Shown: positions 1 through 11,884 of the stretch, piece by piece | Numbering within the stretch: position 1 is the stretch's first letter | Layout of the letters: every line of letters starts with the position of its first letter | Assembly (NCBI GenBank): GCA_947359465.1 | Contig: OX375880.1 | Coordinates: 25,682,714-25,746,713, forward strand | Direction: 5' to 3' | Source of the DNA: Metellina segmentata | Taxonomy: Eukaryota; Arthropoda; Arachnida; Araneae; Tetragnathidae | Length of the DNA: 64,000 nt | Program-made: the position numbers and the translations under genes | Notes under the pieces: generated by a model | What the model was told of the DNA's origin: nothing | The model's database searches: none | The model's input: only the letters and a program-made list of their open reading frames with translations

Positions 1-295
1 TCTTCAAAACAATTGAATAATTTATTTTAGAGTTTGATCATTACAAATTGAGGAAGTCAATAAGGCTTTGGTCCACCTCTGGTCAGGATGCAAGCTGTCA
101 CCCGGCGTGGCATAAACTGTTAAAGTTCCCGGATGGTGTCCAGCGGAATTTCTGGTCAAATGGTCTCCAACTGTCGGGCTAAATTGTCAACATTCCGGGA
201 TGGTTGCAATCGCCTTTCCGTAACGTCCCAAATGTGCTCTATGGGAGAGAGATCAGGAGACCTAGCTAGCCAAGGAAGTGTTGAGAAAGTCTGAT
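1..295 (-). pseudogene. Tc1-like transposase, C-terminal fragment
   Basis: The minus strand encodes the end of a Tc1-type DDE transposase, including the motif 'SPDLSPIEHIWD' that carries the third catalytic acidic residue (E), followed by 'RQLETI' and a stop. The catalytic core upstream is missing: homology ends near 295, where an unrelated repeat starts. The sequence closely matches the Tc1 relic at 10.9-11.2 kb, so both are copies of one local Tc1 family. It is a dead fragment, and the window edge may cut its terminal repeat. Confidence 0.8.
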
Positions 296-1030
296 GACAT
301 TTCATTTTTATTCCAAAAATATATTTCTTTTTACAACGGAAAATGAATGCTTGAAAACACTTTTGAGAACGTTGTAAAAAGTACATTTTCAAAAAACTTT
401 CGCAAAAAGTAGTAAGCTTAAACACTTTTGAATCAGCAGCAAACTAAACTGAAAATGTTGGGTAAGAAAACCCTGAAACATCAATTACACTAGATACAGT
501 GGGCATGTTAAGAAATAAAAAGGTTTTTAAAAGAAAAAAAGCAAGAAATAATACAATCTGATAAGTCAGAAATGTTACAGGAAAAAAATAATAAAACACG
601 AAAATTCCACAAATGGCAAAAAAACATATATGTTATAATAATAAAAAAAAATTCTATAACTATAGAAATACAAATGAATGAACCAATGGTATCGCAGAAA
701 AAAATTTTAAAAGACCAATGATATCGAAAGATATTTAAAAATTAAAATAACCAATGGAACCAAAGACAAAATTTCAAACGAACCAATGAATTCAAGCGAC
801 TTTAACGGATTTTGGAAGAAGTTTCTAGAATATTCGAAATGAAAATTGAAAGTTACCGTTTGCCAAGGTTACCATGAAAACCACAACAACCGTAAAGACA
901 GATGAGTTGCCTTAATCTACCGTAACTCACTACTAGAAGTGCGCCAAAAGAATCGCCAAGGCCGTTGCTACCGCTCATAAACGTAAAGTGCAGCTGTGCC
1001 CATTCGTTGGAGTAATTTCCAAAAGCTCAT
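296..1030. repeat. Dispersed repeat R1, copy 1
   Basis: This stretch aligns base by base with about 4930-6190. Shared landmarks are 'aatgttgggtaag', a run of short 'accaatgg' phrases, and the block around 845-1010 with 'accacaacaaccgtaa' and 'tactagaagtgcgcc'. No gene is visible. Copy 1 lacks the MITE and the SINE that interrupt copy 2. Confidence 0.6.
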
Positions 1031-1154
1031 CACAAACTGCAAAGGCATTCAAACATTACACCTCCACAATTCTCCTCCCAATCATTCTTCAAATCTCTTG
1101 ATTTTATTTCCATCAGTGTTAGCGAAAATTACATCGCACTTTCTTCTCAGATTT

Positions 1155-2470
1155 TCAAAATGTTGATTTTAAAATCAATGCACGTTGGAAAGAATTCAAT
1201 CGTTGAAACAGTTGATCGAATAGAGTGAATATTGTAAATTCTTGATGATCCAATTGACAGTGTCTAAATTTGCTTCCAGACAACGGTTTAAAAACGAGTA
1301 TCTTATTTTCATTTACTGAAGAAATCATGACACAAATGTGTCCCAAAACAGTGGAATCCATTGTCAATACATCTTTAATTAGAGTAGGATCCAATTGGTT
1401 TCAGTTACCTGGTGCAAAAAACGCTATTAAGACTTAAAGAAGTCCAAGATGTAGGGAGAATAAGTACAACTAAATCTTACAAATATTATATTTAGGCATA
1501 TTTGTTTCAAATGTGTTTATTTTACAGAAGATGACCAAATATGTATGTGGGTCTGATTCAATACGTTGTTTCCGATTTCAAATAATTAAAATATTAAAGT
1601 TCTAACACATATTAAATAATAAATAATAAAATTTGTTCATAATTATTGATCTTTTCTTAGGAGCAAAAGGACAGATTTATTATTGTTAGGTTATGCATCG
1701 TAATTTTAAATAAATTAAAAAAAGTTTAAAACTTGAGTGATAAGATTAATTTTGTGCACTAATGTAAATAGTTTTTAGAAATGCAACTTCATCAAACATT
1801 CAATTCGTAAAAGAATGAGGAGTACCACTGAAACGTATAGAAACGACTTAAGAGTTCAATCAAACTTTGTAATAACAAAATTTTCATTTTGTTGATGTAA
1901 AAATGAAATTTCTTTCTAGAATTGTTCTCTGATAAAACAAGGAGTAAGGAGAATTCGTAAAAGAATGAGCAGTACCACTGAAACGTATAGAAACGACTTA
2001 AGAGTTCAATCAAACTTTGTAATAACAAAATTTTCATTTTGTTGATGTAAAAATTAAATTTCTCTCTAGAATTGTTCTCTGATAAAACAAGGAGAGAATA
2101 TTATAATTCAAATTTTGAACGAAACTTTTAACTGAAACAACCGTTATAAAACCGTACAATATAAGAAAGTAACATTCAATTACATTTATACCGCAGTCAA
2201 AGAGGTATACATGTATTATCGAATTTTTTTTTTTTAATTAAAAGCATTTTAGGTAAATATATAAAATTGAAAAAAGTACTTACGTTTGAGAGACCTTTGA
2301 AAGTATAATAAACTGTGTTCTAAAGATGCAGGATTTATTTTTTCCTAAGTCTAACTGTTTAGTGCTCTAGATTTGGATGTTTGCTTTCACCTCACCTGCT
2401 CCGTATTTGATTTCTAAGACCATGAAAGCGTTTCAAACAAACTCTCTAGTCCTGGAGGACTCTTGAGGGA
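1155..2470 (-). pseudogene. Tandem exon module, copy A (unknown gene family)
   Basis: First of four related minus-strand segments. Two exon ends with splice donors are visible. One ends at 2396 (frame reading ...AFMVLEIKYGA, donor gtgagg). One ends at 2284 (frame reading FRTQFIILSKVSQT, donor gtaagtac). A further open stretch at 1155-1394 aligns with 6745-6963 of copy C. The exon bodies drift in frame between copies, so this copy is probably decayed. The hydrophobic segments would suit a small membrane protein such as a chemoreceptor, but I cannot identify the family. Confidence 0.4.
1802..2095. repeat. Two-copy tandem duplication, 150-bp unit
   Basis: The segment starting 'aattcgtaaaagaatgag' at 1802 recurs at 1952 with very few differences. 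The unit is present once in copy C (about 7330-7480), so the doubling happened only in copy A. It creates a short artefactual repeated-peptide ORF. Confidence 0.85.
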
Positions 2471-2479
2471 CTTGGGTTC

Positions 2480-3215
2480 AGGTTTGTATAGTACATAGTC
2501 AAACAGGGAAACATTCAAGGGAACATAATATAAAAGTTTCCAAAGAAAAGTAACCAAACAAGTACGATTTACATATTTTATCCATCCTTCACTTCAGGTA
2601 TGGCTAAATAATTTCTTTTAACATCTACTTATCTATAAATTCGGTGTGTGATATAGAATATTATTTAATTTTCACTCAAACACACTACTTTTCTGCATGT
2701 TGCAAAGAGTACAAATAAACTATTAAAACTTTCATTTGAATATACATAAAATTATTATCAGTTACATTAAATAAAAAGTTAAATTATCGTGAATTTGAAA
2801 TTTTTAATCATAATTTAAAATTTTTTAAGTGTCTATGCCCTCTTAAAAGTATTAAATGGATAATATTGCAGTCAGTTATAATTGACATAATTTTCATTTT
2901 TGCCTGTATATCGCACGAATGTGTACATCTTACATAAAATTATTGAATCAACACTCCCAGAGCTATAAAGTTACGTGAACTGTGTATATAACCACAAATA
3001 TAACACGAGGACTTTTTATTTGAATATACCTTTATCCTCGAGAAGAAAATTTACTTCTCCAAATCATTTTCTTGGTATTAACAATATCTCATACCGAGTA
3101 TCGTAATTTATTTTTGGTTAGAAATTATCATAGTTTGTCCTATAATCAGTTATCAGCAAAAGTGTCCAGAAATAATGAATACATCGTTAAGTAGAGCAAA
3201 ATGAAATTTGTTTGT
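2480..3215. other. Intergenic AT-rich spacer, no gene seen
   Basis: No open frame, splice-bounded exon or recognisable element. Short words such as 'ttttctgcatgtt' recur near 4460, so the tandem module probably extends into this spacer. Confidence 0.4.
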
Positions 3216-3219
3216 TCCG

Positions 3220-4360
3220 CGGTGTAAGCAGTGTAATTAAGACTTGGAGCAGAAATGGATGCAGAGGAACTAAATACAATTAAATCGGAGATTTAATAAT
3301 TTTCCGTCTTGTTTTTAAATGTGTTCTTCACAGACATTGACCGAATACTTTTAGGTGTCTATTTTACTAGGTTAGGGTATAAATAATAAGAAAAAAAAAC
3401 GTTTTATCAAACCTTTTCATAACTATTCGATTCTCGTTACGAAAATAGCTACACCGATGTGAATTGTGGTTAGCTAATTTTAAATACATTTTAAACGCGC
3501 ATGATAATATTGAAAACCCTTTCCGAATATTAATACTTGACAGAGGCGACCGATTATTTTCGTGATCCACTGTATACAGCTTTAAGCAATGCAGCTTCTA
3601 CAAACGCGAATATCGTTAAACCAATTAAGAGTAGCATTGAAATATTAAAAACCCAACAGTTTAATTCATAATAATTGAAGCAGTTTGTTAAATGCACAAC
3701 CGAGATTTTTATCCACTCAATTTTGTCTTCATAAAAATCCAGTATCAAGATTATTGCTCGAAATATCCTCTGGTGAAATAAGATGTGGATTCGAAAATAA
3801 AAAAATTAAATATTTCCATTGAGACTAGTTATAAAATCGTACGTTATGAAAAGTGACATGCAAATATACACTACAACGGCAGATAAGAGATATATTATAG
3901 AATTGTTTACAAAAACATAAAGCATTTTAAGGAAATAGCATTAAGAAAAGTACTTACATTTGAGAGAGAAGTTTAGTATTTGTAATCTAATGAACGCTGT
4001 TCTAACATTGTAACAACCATTGGGCATCGAACTCACACCCATCGAACTCATATATTCTATTGCAATGCACTAGTAGCTACTCTCTTTTCTAACCATCAGT
4101 TACAATTCCGAAAACAACTAAACAGCTAGAAAATAATCGGTATTGTCCAAAGCTGTGCAAAATGCACAAGGTGACATTGAAATAAAAAAAGGACACAACG
4201 ACAAAACCTCGCAGGAGTGGTGCGATTCCAGTGGGCAGACTTTTCTGGGATGGGCGTTCTGGTTTGTGTATAATAGGGTCAGAGAAAACTTTAAGAACGA
4301 TAGCGGAAAAAAATCCCAAAGAAAAGGAATCAAACATTCACGACATGTATATTTTACTTA
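3220..4360 (-). pseudogene. Tandem exon module, copy B
   Basis: The 3236-3360 part aligns with 1428-1560 of copy A ('attaagactt', then 'aatgtgttctt...cagaagttgacc'-like text). An exon ending at 3958 has the same donor, gtaagtac, as copies A and C, with a two-residue insertion in the exon relative to A. An open segment at 3554-3748 contains a convincing hydrophobic helix (ISMLLLIGLTIFAFVEAALL), which suits a membrane protein. Several in-frame stops occur between these pieces. Family unknown. Confidence 0.35.
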
Positions 4361-4986
4361 TCCATGTTTCTCTTCAAGTATGACGTAATTATTTCTATCA
4401 ACATCTCATTAGGCGAAAATGGAAATTTAGACTATAATGTAAAATTTTTCTAGTTCTTTTTTGCATGTTATGAGACGAGGGTTGAATTCATTTGACAATA
4501 TTTCCAAGAAAGTTAATTTCTCTACTTCAGTGGATTAGAACGCTTTAAAACGAGTATCGTAACTAAGGAGAGTTAGGAACTATTTCCATAATATTGTCTT
4601 ATAAATTCTTCAAAATTGACAACATTCAACCATGAAAATCAATTAAAAAACACTAAACTCTAAAACATTGCAAGGAGAGATAACAAAATTGCTACTTTAG
4701 TAAGATGTGTACAGCTTCAGTTTACATATTAAGTCGTTTATAGCGGTGGCAACGGCATAGCCGCTTTTTTGTTGTTGTTGTTGCACACTTCTAGTAGTGA
4801 GCTACGACAGGTTACGACAACCCGTCAGTATCATCGTTATAGCGGTTTTGGTACAGCTACACTCTACGTTTATGAGCGGTGGCAACGGCATTGGCGATTT
4901 TTCTGGCTAACTTCTAAAGTCGCCAACAACAAAATTATTTCAAAAATCTCATCAAACCAATCAAAGCTTGAAAACACATTTCAGAA

Positions 4987-5172
4987 CGTGGTGGAGTGGT
5001 CGTTCACGGTAAGACGTTTGTCGCCAACTAATTTTTGTCGCCAAATCAAGATGGCGGCCGAATTCCGTAACAGCAGATAGGGTTGCCGTAACAAAACGGC
5101 AGATGTGAAGAAAATCCGCAAAAGGTGACGGTTACCATATTTGGCGACAAATCGCCTTCTTACCGTGAACGA
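4987..5172. mobile_element. Hairpin MITE, about 186 bp
   Basis: Left arm 'gtggagtggtcgttcacggt' and right arm 'accgtgaacgaccactccac' are perfect inverted repeats. The inversion continues imperfectly through 'aagacgtttgtcgccaa' and 'ttggcgacaaatcgccttctt', giving arms of about 38 bp. The surrounding R1 repeat resumes on both sides, so this is an insertion. I cannot call a clear target-site duplication or superfamily. Confidence 0.65.
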
Positions 5173-5349
5173 CCACTCCACCGAAAAACTAAGCTGCGAA
5201 TGTTGGGTAAGAATATAGCTTGAAACTTATCAATTACACTAAATACAGTAGGCAGTTTGAAATGAAAAAGATTTTTAAAAGAAAGAAAACAAGAAATACT
5301 ACTACTTGATACCTCAGAACTGTTCCGAGAAAAAATAAACGAAAATTCT

Positions 5350-5755
5350 GTTGTTGTTGTTGTTTCTTATGGCTACACTGGCAGACCAAAGGGGTGCCTG
5401 GCCCGTCGAAGACGGCAAGAGGCGAGGGGGGGTGCGCCTTCCATGTAATTGAGCCCCTTTAGGAGGAAGTCCGACTTTGCTCGACATACATGACACATCC
5501 GTTTTACAGGAAGGTCCCTTTCATACACATCCATTCACTCACACGTATCGTAATTTAGATCCCAATCAGAGGCCGATAACCCCCTGATCAGGTACCCAAA
5601 GAGGTATTGATTTGGTATGGGAACATGGGGGACTTTGTGACCACGACCTATTTAACGTGCCCCAGTCACCATTAGTGAACACGACGGTCTTTAGCCAGGT
5701 CGAAGCGCCGATCTCGCAATCATCAGAATTGCAGGCTCCGCGCCGAGGACAACGA
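5350..5755 (-). mobile_element. SINE-like retroposon (family C) with GTT/AAC tail
   Basis: The insertion splits repeat R1. 'cgaaaattct' occurs on both sides (about 5340-5349 and 5755-5764), a target-site duplication of roughly 10-11 bp. Read on the minus strand it starts near 5755 and ends in a short AAC-repeat tail. Its first third shares 'AAAGACCGTCGTG' and a 'GCACGTTAAAT...GTCGTGG' core with SINE family B elsewhere in the window. No protein is encoded; the apparent ORFs on both strands are chance. Confidence 0.65.
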
Positions 5756-6739
5756 AAATTCTACAAATACCAAATAAACAAAACTCTTAATCGTTTCGTG
5801 AAAACTATTATAATAAAATAAAAATTCCATAACTGTCGAAATACAAATAAATGGACCAATGGTATCACAGAAAAAGATTTAAAAGGACCAATGCTATCAA
5901 AGGATATTTTAAAATCGAAATAACCAATGGGACAAAGAAAACATTTTCAACGAACCAATGGAATCAAACGACTTTAACGGATTTTGGAAGAACTTTCTAG
6001 AATATTCAAAATGAAAATTGAAAGCTTCCGTTTACCGAGTTTGCCGTGAAAACCACAACAACCGTAACGACAGATGGGTTGCCTCACTTTATCGAAACTC
6101 GCTACTAGAAGTGCGCCGAAAAAATCGCCAAGCCGTTGCCATCACTCATAAACGTAGAGTGAAACTGTACCGCGGTTTTTATGGCAACCTCGGCAAGCGC
6201 AAATTTTAAATTTTCATTTTGAATATTCTAGAAAGTTCTTTCAAAATCCGTTAAACTTTTGTTTAAATTATTTGGTTCATTTGAAATAATTCTTTCCTTG
6301 TCAACTTTAGAAGTGAGGGAAAAAAAAGCGGCCAGACCGTTGCCATCTTTATAAACGTTGACTGAATCTGTATCAAAAGATGATCACTAAACATGCAACA
6401 TGTTCAAAATTAAATTGTATCGTGAATTGAATTTACGCATTGGAACAAACAGTTCATCACAAACTGAGAAATGCTGATTAAAATGGTTACCATGGAATCT
6501 GAAACGTGGAGATCTTTAGTACTGGATTGAAGTCACTGATATTTTACACTAGCGAAAGGAACATTGAACAACAAAAAGAGCCCTCATAAGAGTTATGTTC
6601 ATTCACTGACACTGACACAAATACAGACGATACACTTTAATGATCCGAGTGCATATCGCCGATTGAGGTACTTGGAAATTTATTATAAGTTCAAAGAATT
6701 AATATGAAGTTAGCGATCTGTGCAAAAGAGAAATTTGTA

Positions 6740-7519
6740 AATTTTCAGCGGTAAATTAGAAAAACAATTTTTGTATTCTTGACGATGCGATTGACAGTAC
6801 CCTGATTCTGCTTCCGGACATCAATTTTTGAAAATAAGTACCTGATTTTAATTTTCTCAAGACACCAATACAAAAATGTGCACAAAACTGTGAAATCCAT
6901 TGAAAATATAGCTTTAAATAGAATAGGACGAAATGAGTTCCAGTGACATGGTGCAAACAACACTATTAAGACTTAAAGCAGTATAAAATGTAGGGAGAAT
7001 GAGTACGACTACATCTTCGAAGAAAAATGTTTCAGGCACTTTTGTTTCAAATGTGTTCACTTTACAGAAGTTGACCAAGTATGTTTGTTGGTCTGATTTA
7101 ATATATGTTGTTTTAGATTTTAAATAAAAAAATAACAAGGTTTTAACAAATATTAAACAATTAAATAATGAAATATATTAATAACTATGGAATTGTTTTC
7201 ACAGAAACAAAAGAGCATATTTACCGTTATATTACGCATCGTAATTTTGAATACATTAAAAACAGTTAAGAACGAGGTATTATTTTTGTGCCACACTGTA
7301 TATATCTTTTAGAAATCCAACTTCAATAAAACATTTGCATAAAGTTCAAAGTACCACTGAAATATTCAAACGCTATGAGTTTACTTCTTAAGGATCGAAG
7401 CGACTCAAATGCTCAACCAAAGTTTGTAACAACTCAATTTTCATTTCGTTGATGTAAAAAGGAAATCTCGTTTTCGACAAGGAAAGGAAATTAAAAGTTA
7501 AATTGAAACTCTCTCTTCT

Positions 7520-7557
<38 letters not shown>

Positions 7558-7930
7558 GAAACCTTATAAAAACCGTACGATATGAAAAAGTAACATTCAA
7601 TTACATTTATATCGCAGTCAAAGAAGTATACAGATATTATCGAATTGTATTTTTTTTAAATTAAAAGCACTTTAGTTAAATATATAAAATTGAAAAAAGT
7701 ACTTACGTTTTAGAGACCTTTGAAAGTATAACAAACTGTGTTCTAAAGATGCATAATTTATTTTTTCCAAAGTCTAACTGTTTAGTGCTCTAGATTTGGA
7801 TGTTTGCTTTCACCTCACCTGCTCCGTATTTGATTTCTGAGACCATGAAAGCGTTTCAAAACAAACTCTCTAAGGAGTGAGGGTTATTTTTGAAGGACTC
7901 TAAAGGGACTTGGGTTCAGGATATTACATA
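6740..7930 (-). pseudogene. Tandem exon module, copy C
   Basis: Best preserved copy. Exon ends lie at 7819 (reading ...AFMVSEIKYGA, donor gtgagg) and 7707 (reading FRTQFVILSKVSKT, donor gtaagtac). Both donors match copy A, and the flanks are about 95% alike by eye over 2330-2430 versus 7750-7850. A later open segment at 6914-7138 reads VNTFETKVPETFFFEDVVVL followed by ILPTFYTALSLNSVVCT, which is hydrophobic. A frameshift separates it from the next open stretch at 6745-6963. No start codon or complete transcript model can be assembled. Confidence 0.4.
7508..7550. repeat. (CT)n microsatellite
   Basis: About 43 bp of nearly pure CT with two TT interruptions, inside copy C of the tandem module. 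Copy A lacks it. Confidence 0.95.
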
Positions 7931-7939
7931 GTCAAATGT

Positions 7940-9770
7940 AATATACATATATGTTTCAGGCTTTTTTTTTTCGAATGTGTTCCTTTTATAGAAGTTGATC
8001 CAATACGATAGTGGGTCTGTTTTTTAAGGTTAGATGTTTCATATTTCACATAATTTTTACAAATCTTTTAATAACTAGGGGGCTCCGCCCCCTGCTCGCT
8101 TACGCTCACCAACCCCCGGGGATTGCTGCGCAATCCCATTTGGTTTGCTTCGCAAACCAACACTCCTTTCACAGATGTCATTTGGTTTGCTTCGCAAACC
8201 AACATTCCTTTAACAGAGTGAAACTATCTGAATAATTCGTATTATGCTGATTTCACTTTCCGGTACATGACGTCACAGCGAGGGCTTCGCGCCCTGCTCG
8301 CTTACGCTCGCCGACCCCGGGGATTGCTACGCAATCCCGTTTGGTTTGCTTTCTCAAACCAATACTTCTTTCGCAATTGATTTCACTTTTTTTTGCTTTA
8401 ACACTTAATGCACCCTAAAATAATAGCCGCATCAGTAAAAAATCTTCTGTATCTTGTTCCCTGTACAATTTTAAGTAAACAGTGTTAATATCAAAACTTT
8501 ACGATTGTACTTTGTCGGTAAACTGTCTTGAGAACAGAGGGAAAAAAGCGAGCCTTTTTCCTCGCCAAATAAAAAGAAATCGTTTTTATGGCAATTGTTG
8601 CTACGATAAATTTGATATCTGGCAAACCCGATAGTAGGAAATGCAACCCACTGCTGTTTGCCGAACCAGCTATGCGAACTGAAAAATACGAAATTTGTGT
8701 CACCAACTTTTGATTGCATCGAATTTATTTATGAACCAATTTTAAAAATAATTGTACCGTAAGAAAGAGTACATTGTGAGGTATACTGCAATATTTTTAA
8801 AATTAAAAACTAACAGTAATACTATATAGATATGACCATTTTAGTTTTGTATCGGAAGTTACGATCTGAAAGTTCCGAAAATTGTATGACCTACTTTTAA
8901 TTGCATCGATTTTGTTTATTAACCAATTTGAAAAATAATTGTACCATAAGAAAGAGTGTAATGTAGTGTATTCAGTGATGTTCTGAAATTTAAAAAATAA
9001 TGGTTTTTGCCGTAGACATAACGGTTTTAACAAAACGTAGCGAAAATATCCGAAGATTCCGAATTTTGTATCACGAACTTTTGATCGCATCCAATTTAAT
9101 TATTAACCGATTTCAAAAATAATAGTACCGTAAGAAAGAGTATATTCTGAGGTATACTGCGATATTTTAAAAATTAAAAACTAATAGTAATTAGATATAG
9201 ATACGGCAGTTTTAAAAAAAAGTAACAAAAATGTCCCGATTTTTCCCGAATTAAAAAAAAATATTATCAAGAACCACATTTAAATTTCAAAAAAAACTCG
9301 ACGAGCTGCAAAAATTTACGTTGAGAGGTACTCTTAAAAAAAAACTCACGACTAAAGACTGAAATTTTGAATGTGTTTTGCTCACTCGCGGAAGAAATTT
9401 CACTTCTTCAACTTTAACACTTAATAAAACCTAAACTAATAGCCGCATCGGAAAAAAATCTTAATAATTATCCAGGGAATACGATGAAGAACAAAGCATG
9501 TTAATTTCATATTTTTCCGATCAGTACTTTCTCGGGAAACCGTCTAAGAATGGAGCTAAACAACAAAAATTTCAATTCTTCGGCGGCGGCGGCGGTAACT
9601 TTTTTTTAATATAGAGAGATTATTTTATATTTTTTTCTAAGAAGCAAAAGGACAGATTTATTAATTTTAGAGTTTTCATTGTAATTTTAAATACATAAAA
9701 ATTGTTATAAACTTGAAACAAGATTATTTTTGTGTCCGTATACTACTATACAGACCACAGTACAGAGAAG
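7940..9770 (-). pseudogene. Tandem exon module, copy D, split by a Helitron-like element
   Basis: The segments 7940-8074 and 9620-9770 align with consecutive parts of copy A (about 1490-1760), including 'gcaaaaggacagatttatt'. The 1.5-kb Helitron-like element lies exactly between them. This gives a fourth partial copy and shows that the Helitron inserted after the array had formed. Confidence 0.5.
8075..9619 (-). mobile_element. Non-autonomous Helitron-like element, 1545 bp
   Basis: On the minus strand it begins TCTCTCTATATTAAAA after an A (9620) and ends ...GCCCCCTAG before a T (8074), the classical 5'-TC...CTRR-3' form with A/T target preference. The last stem is AGGGGGC-TCC-GCCCCCT, directly against the terminal CTAG. 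Further hairpins lie just inside: GGGATTGC-TGC-GCAATCCC near 8119, and TTGGTTTGC-TTC-GCAAACCAA near 8140 and 8180. No Rep/helicase gene is present. It closely matches the inverted copy at 32260-33777. Confidence 0.75.
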
Positions 9771-9879
9771 GGGGGGCAAACGGGGCTTTTCTTTGAAAAT
9801 GAAATTTTTTTTTTACCATTATTTCATAACTTCTTTTACGAATCTTGTTAAATCGACAATGAAAGTGAAGCGTTCAAGT

Positions 9880-10272
9880 CGTACGTAGTCGCTCCAAAAG
9901 TATATCTGCGGTTGCGTCCAGAGTCCCAGCGTCGAAGTGTAGAGTGGAGTGTGTTGAATCTCGTTTTGTATCGCGTAATATGCACCATCGTGTACACGTC
10001 TTTACTATGTCGCGATGATGACAAAGCATACGAAGCTAGTTTTTTGATAGCTTGGAATATTTGGCTCGTACCAACCGTCCATATGGAGAGAATTTATTGG
10101 ATTGGATTCGATTCGATTGAACTACGTAGGTTGACATTGTTTCACCTGTGCAGCTTTCAGCTGTATAGTTCGCTTTACGGAGGATATTCGGGGATAAGGG
10201 AGAGTCGAACAATTTATGTAAAACATTTAAGTACACAAAAAGAGGAGAAAAGGCAAGTGAAGGGCCAAACAC
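9880..10272 (+). other. Probable first exon (5' UTR) of a plus-strand gene
   Basis: A region of more balanced base composition than its surroundings ends in a consensus donor (acg|gtaagtac, last exon base 10272). A frame is open across it but has no ATG near its start. An internal methionine (HMERIYWIGF) is possible but not convincing. I read it as an untranslated or mostly untranslated leader exon. It could splice to the acceptor before 13579, whose exon carries a good ATG. The start position is approximate. Confidence 0.35.
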
Positions 10273-10469
10273 GGTAAGTACAAAAATATAGAATGACTAA
10301 AGAAAAGGATGACATAATTTTGAAGTTGACAAAGAACAAAATGAAGAAAAAAAACTTAAACTATAAACAAAAACCATGCATAAAAAAACTGGAAATAGTA
10401 TTCAGATGGAAAAAAATAAAGAGAATTCTTAGGCCAATCTTAGGTAGGTATTTTTTAAAGTCCCACTGG

Positions 10470-10625
10470 AGGAACACATCGGGCTATTGAGGACGGTCCG
10501 GGAAAAGATCCTAGGACAACACCACATCATTTTGAACGATGGTCATATGACGAGGTCACACCCTGAGCTGGCACCCCTACTCTCTATTCTTCCACACCCC
10601 GCCAATCTTTAACTGTATTTTCAGA
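10470..10625 (-). mobile_element. SINE family A/B fragment (tail and body)
   Basis: Matches the body of the SINE family ('gggctattgaggacggtccg', 'atgacgaggtcacacc', 'gagctggcacccc'). The tRNA-like head is missing. Confidence 0.75.
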
Positions 10626-10889
10626 ATCAAAATTTAACCAGTAGGTTCCGAACAGAATAGAAACGGTCATTTTGGTTGCTTAGGTTCTTTGGTACAATAT
10701 GACACATATTTGGCCACGCTACCCCAGAGGTCGTCAATTGTCAACAGACATGCACACAAGATACATTTTACTGATCAAATACATTCTATAACAAAAGAAA
10801 ATCGATACACCCAGAAGCAGTTGTCCGATTGCGATACACATTTTTGGATGTGAAGAACATACATAGAAAAACAAACGATTCAAATTTCA

Positions 10890-11460
10890 GAACCATTGAA
10901 TTATTCATTTCAGAGTTTGACCGCTACAAAGGAAGAAAGTCAATAAGGGTCCACCTTATCGACTTTCTGACCACTTTATTGAAATGCTTCACCCGACGTG
11001 GCATAGACTGAAAAAGTTCCCGGATAGTGTCCTGCGGAATTTAGTGCCTTCTCCAATTGTCCGGCTAAAGGGTCAACATACCGGGATGGTTGCAATAACG
11101 TCTCAAATGTTCTCTATGGGAAAGAGACCTAGCTGGGGCCAAGGAAGTGTTGGGAAAGCTCGAAGACTATTCATAGCAACACGTGCCGTGTGTGGCCGGG
11201 CATTATCGTGTTGAAAAGTATGTCCGAGATGTCCCAAAAGTAACACAACCGATCGTAGATGTCGTCTATCTACCGTTGTGCTGTGTGGCAAAAATGACTA
11301 CCAAAGTGCTATCGAAGGAGATGACACCCCAGACCCTTACGCCCTGTTGTGGGTATGTGAAATTAAGGAACGTCAGCCGTCGAAGAGCCTATTGCGTGGA
11401 CGATTCTATTTACGACCGCAGGTAGGTCGATGGATATTAAACTCGTGAAAAGTGAATCGT
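10890..11460 (-). pseudogene. Tc1-like transposase relic, catalytic C-terminal half
   Basis: On the minus strand, in shifting frames, are 'GVRVWGVISFDS' (the VWG strand of DDE transposases), 'FQHDNARPHTARV' (second catalytic D) and a degraded version of the SPDLxPIE block (here 'FPIENI'). Frameshifts and stops make it non-functional. The N-terminal half of the same gene probably lies at 12924-13232, with 1.5 kb of inserted sequence between. Closely related to the fragment at 1-295. Confidence 0.8.
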
Positions 11461-11884
11461 TTCTTCAGTTCGTTTCTTTCGGAACTTGTTTCTACAGTCT
11501 CACAGTCAACTATTATTATTTTTTTTACTTGTCTGGTAGTCTTTTGTTTCGGGTCTTCAATGATTCTGAAGCCAATTTATTGAATGAATGAATTCGAAAT
11601 GTGATCTTCGATTTCCATCACGAGGGGAACGACGGTCAACTGAGATGATTGGGTGAATTTTCTTCAGCATGTTGTACGTAGCAAATATAAAATTGACCTT
11701 AAAACAAACACTCAATCATAAAACAAGAAATAGACACACAAAAAAGGAAATGCGAATTTTTGAAGCACCCCCCACTCACGATGCCAATCCTACTCACATT
11801 CATGTCGCCTCACAAGTTACGGAAGAATAGAACTGAAGAATCGATTCACATTTCAGGAGTTTAATACCTACCGACCTGCCTACG

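Larger units (their letters stand above)
4930..6275. repeat. Dispersed repeat R1, copy 2, with two insertions
   Basis: Homologous to 296-1030 but enlarged by a hairpin MITE (4987-5172) and a SINE-like insertion (5350-5755). Its last part is a long imperfect foldback: about 5948-6030 is the reverse complement of about 6195-6275 around a 165-bp centre. Part of that centre is also inverted at 4760-4930, so R1 may be the remains of a foldback DNA element. Confidence 0.55.

Noticed and set aside
8075..8360. Repeated short palindromes that look like bacterial palindromic elements or contamination
   Set aside because: They are part of a 1.5-kb element found three times with eukaryotic-style flanks, next to spliced exons. 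No bacterial genes are present.
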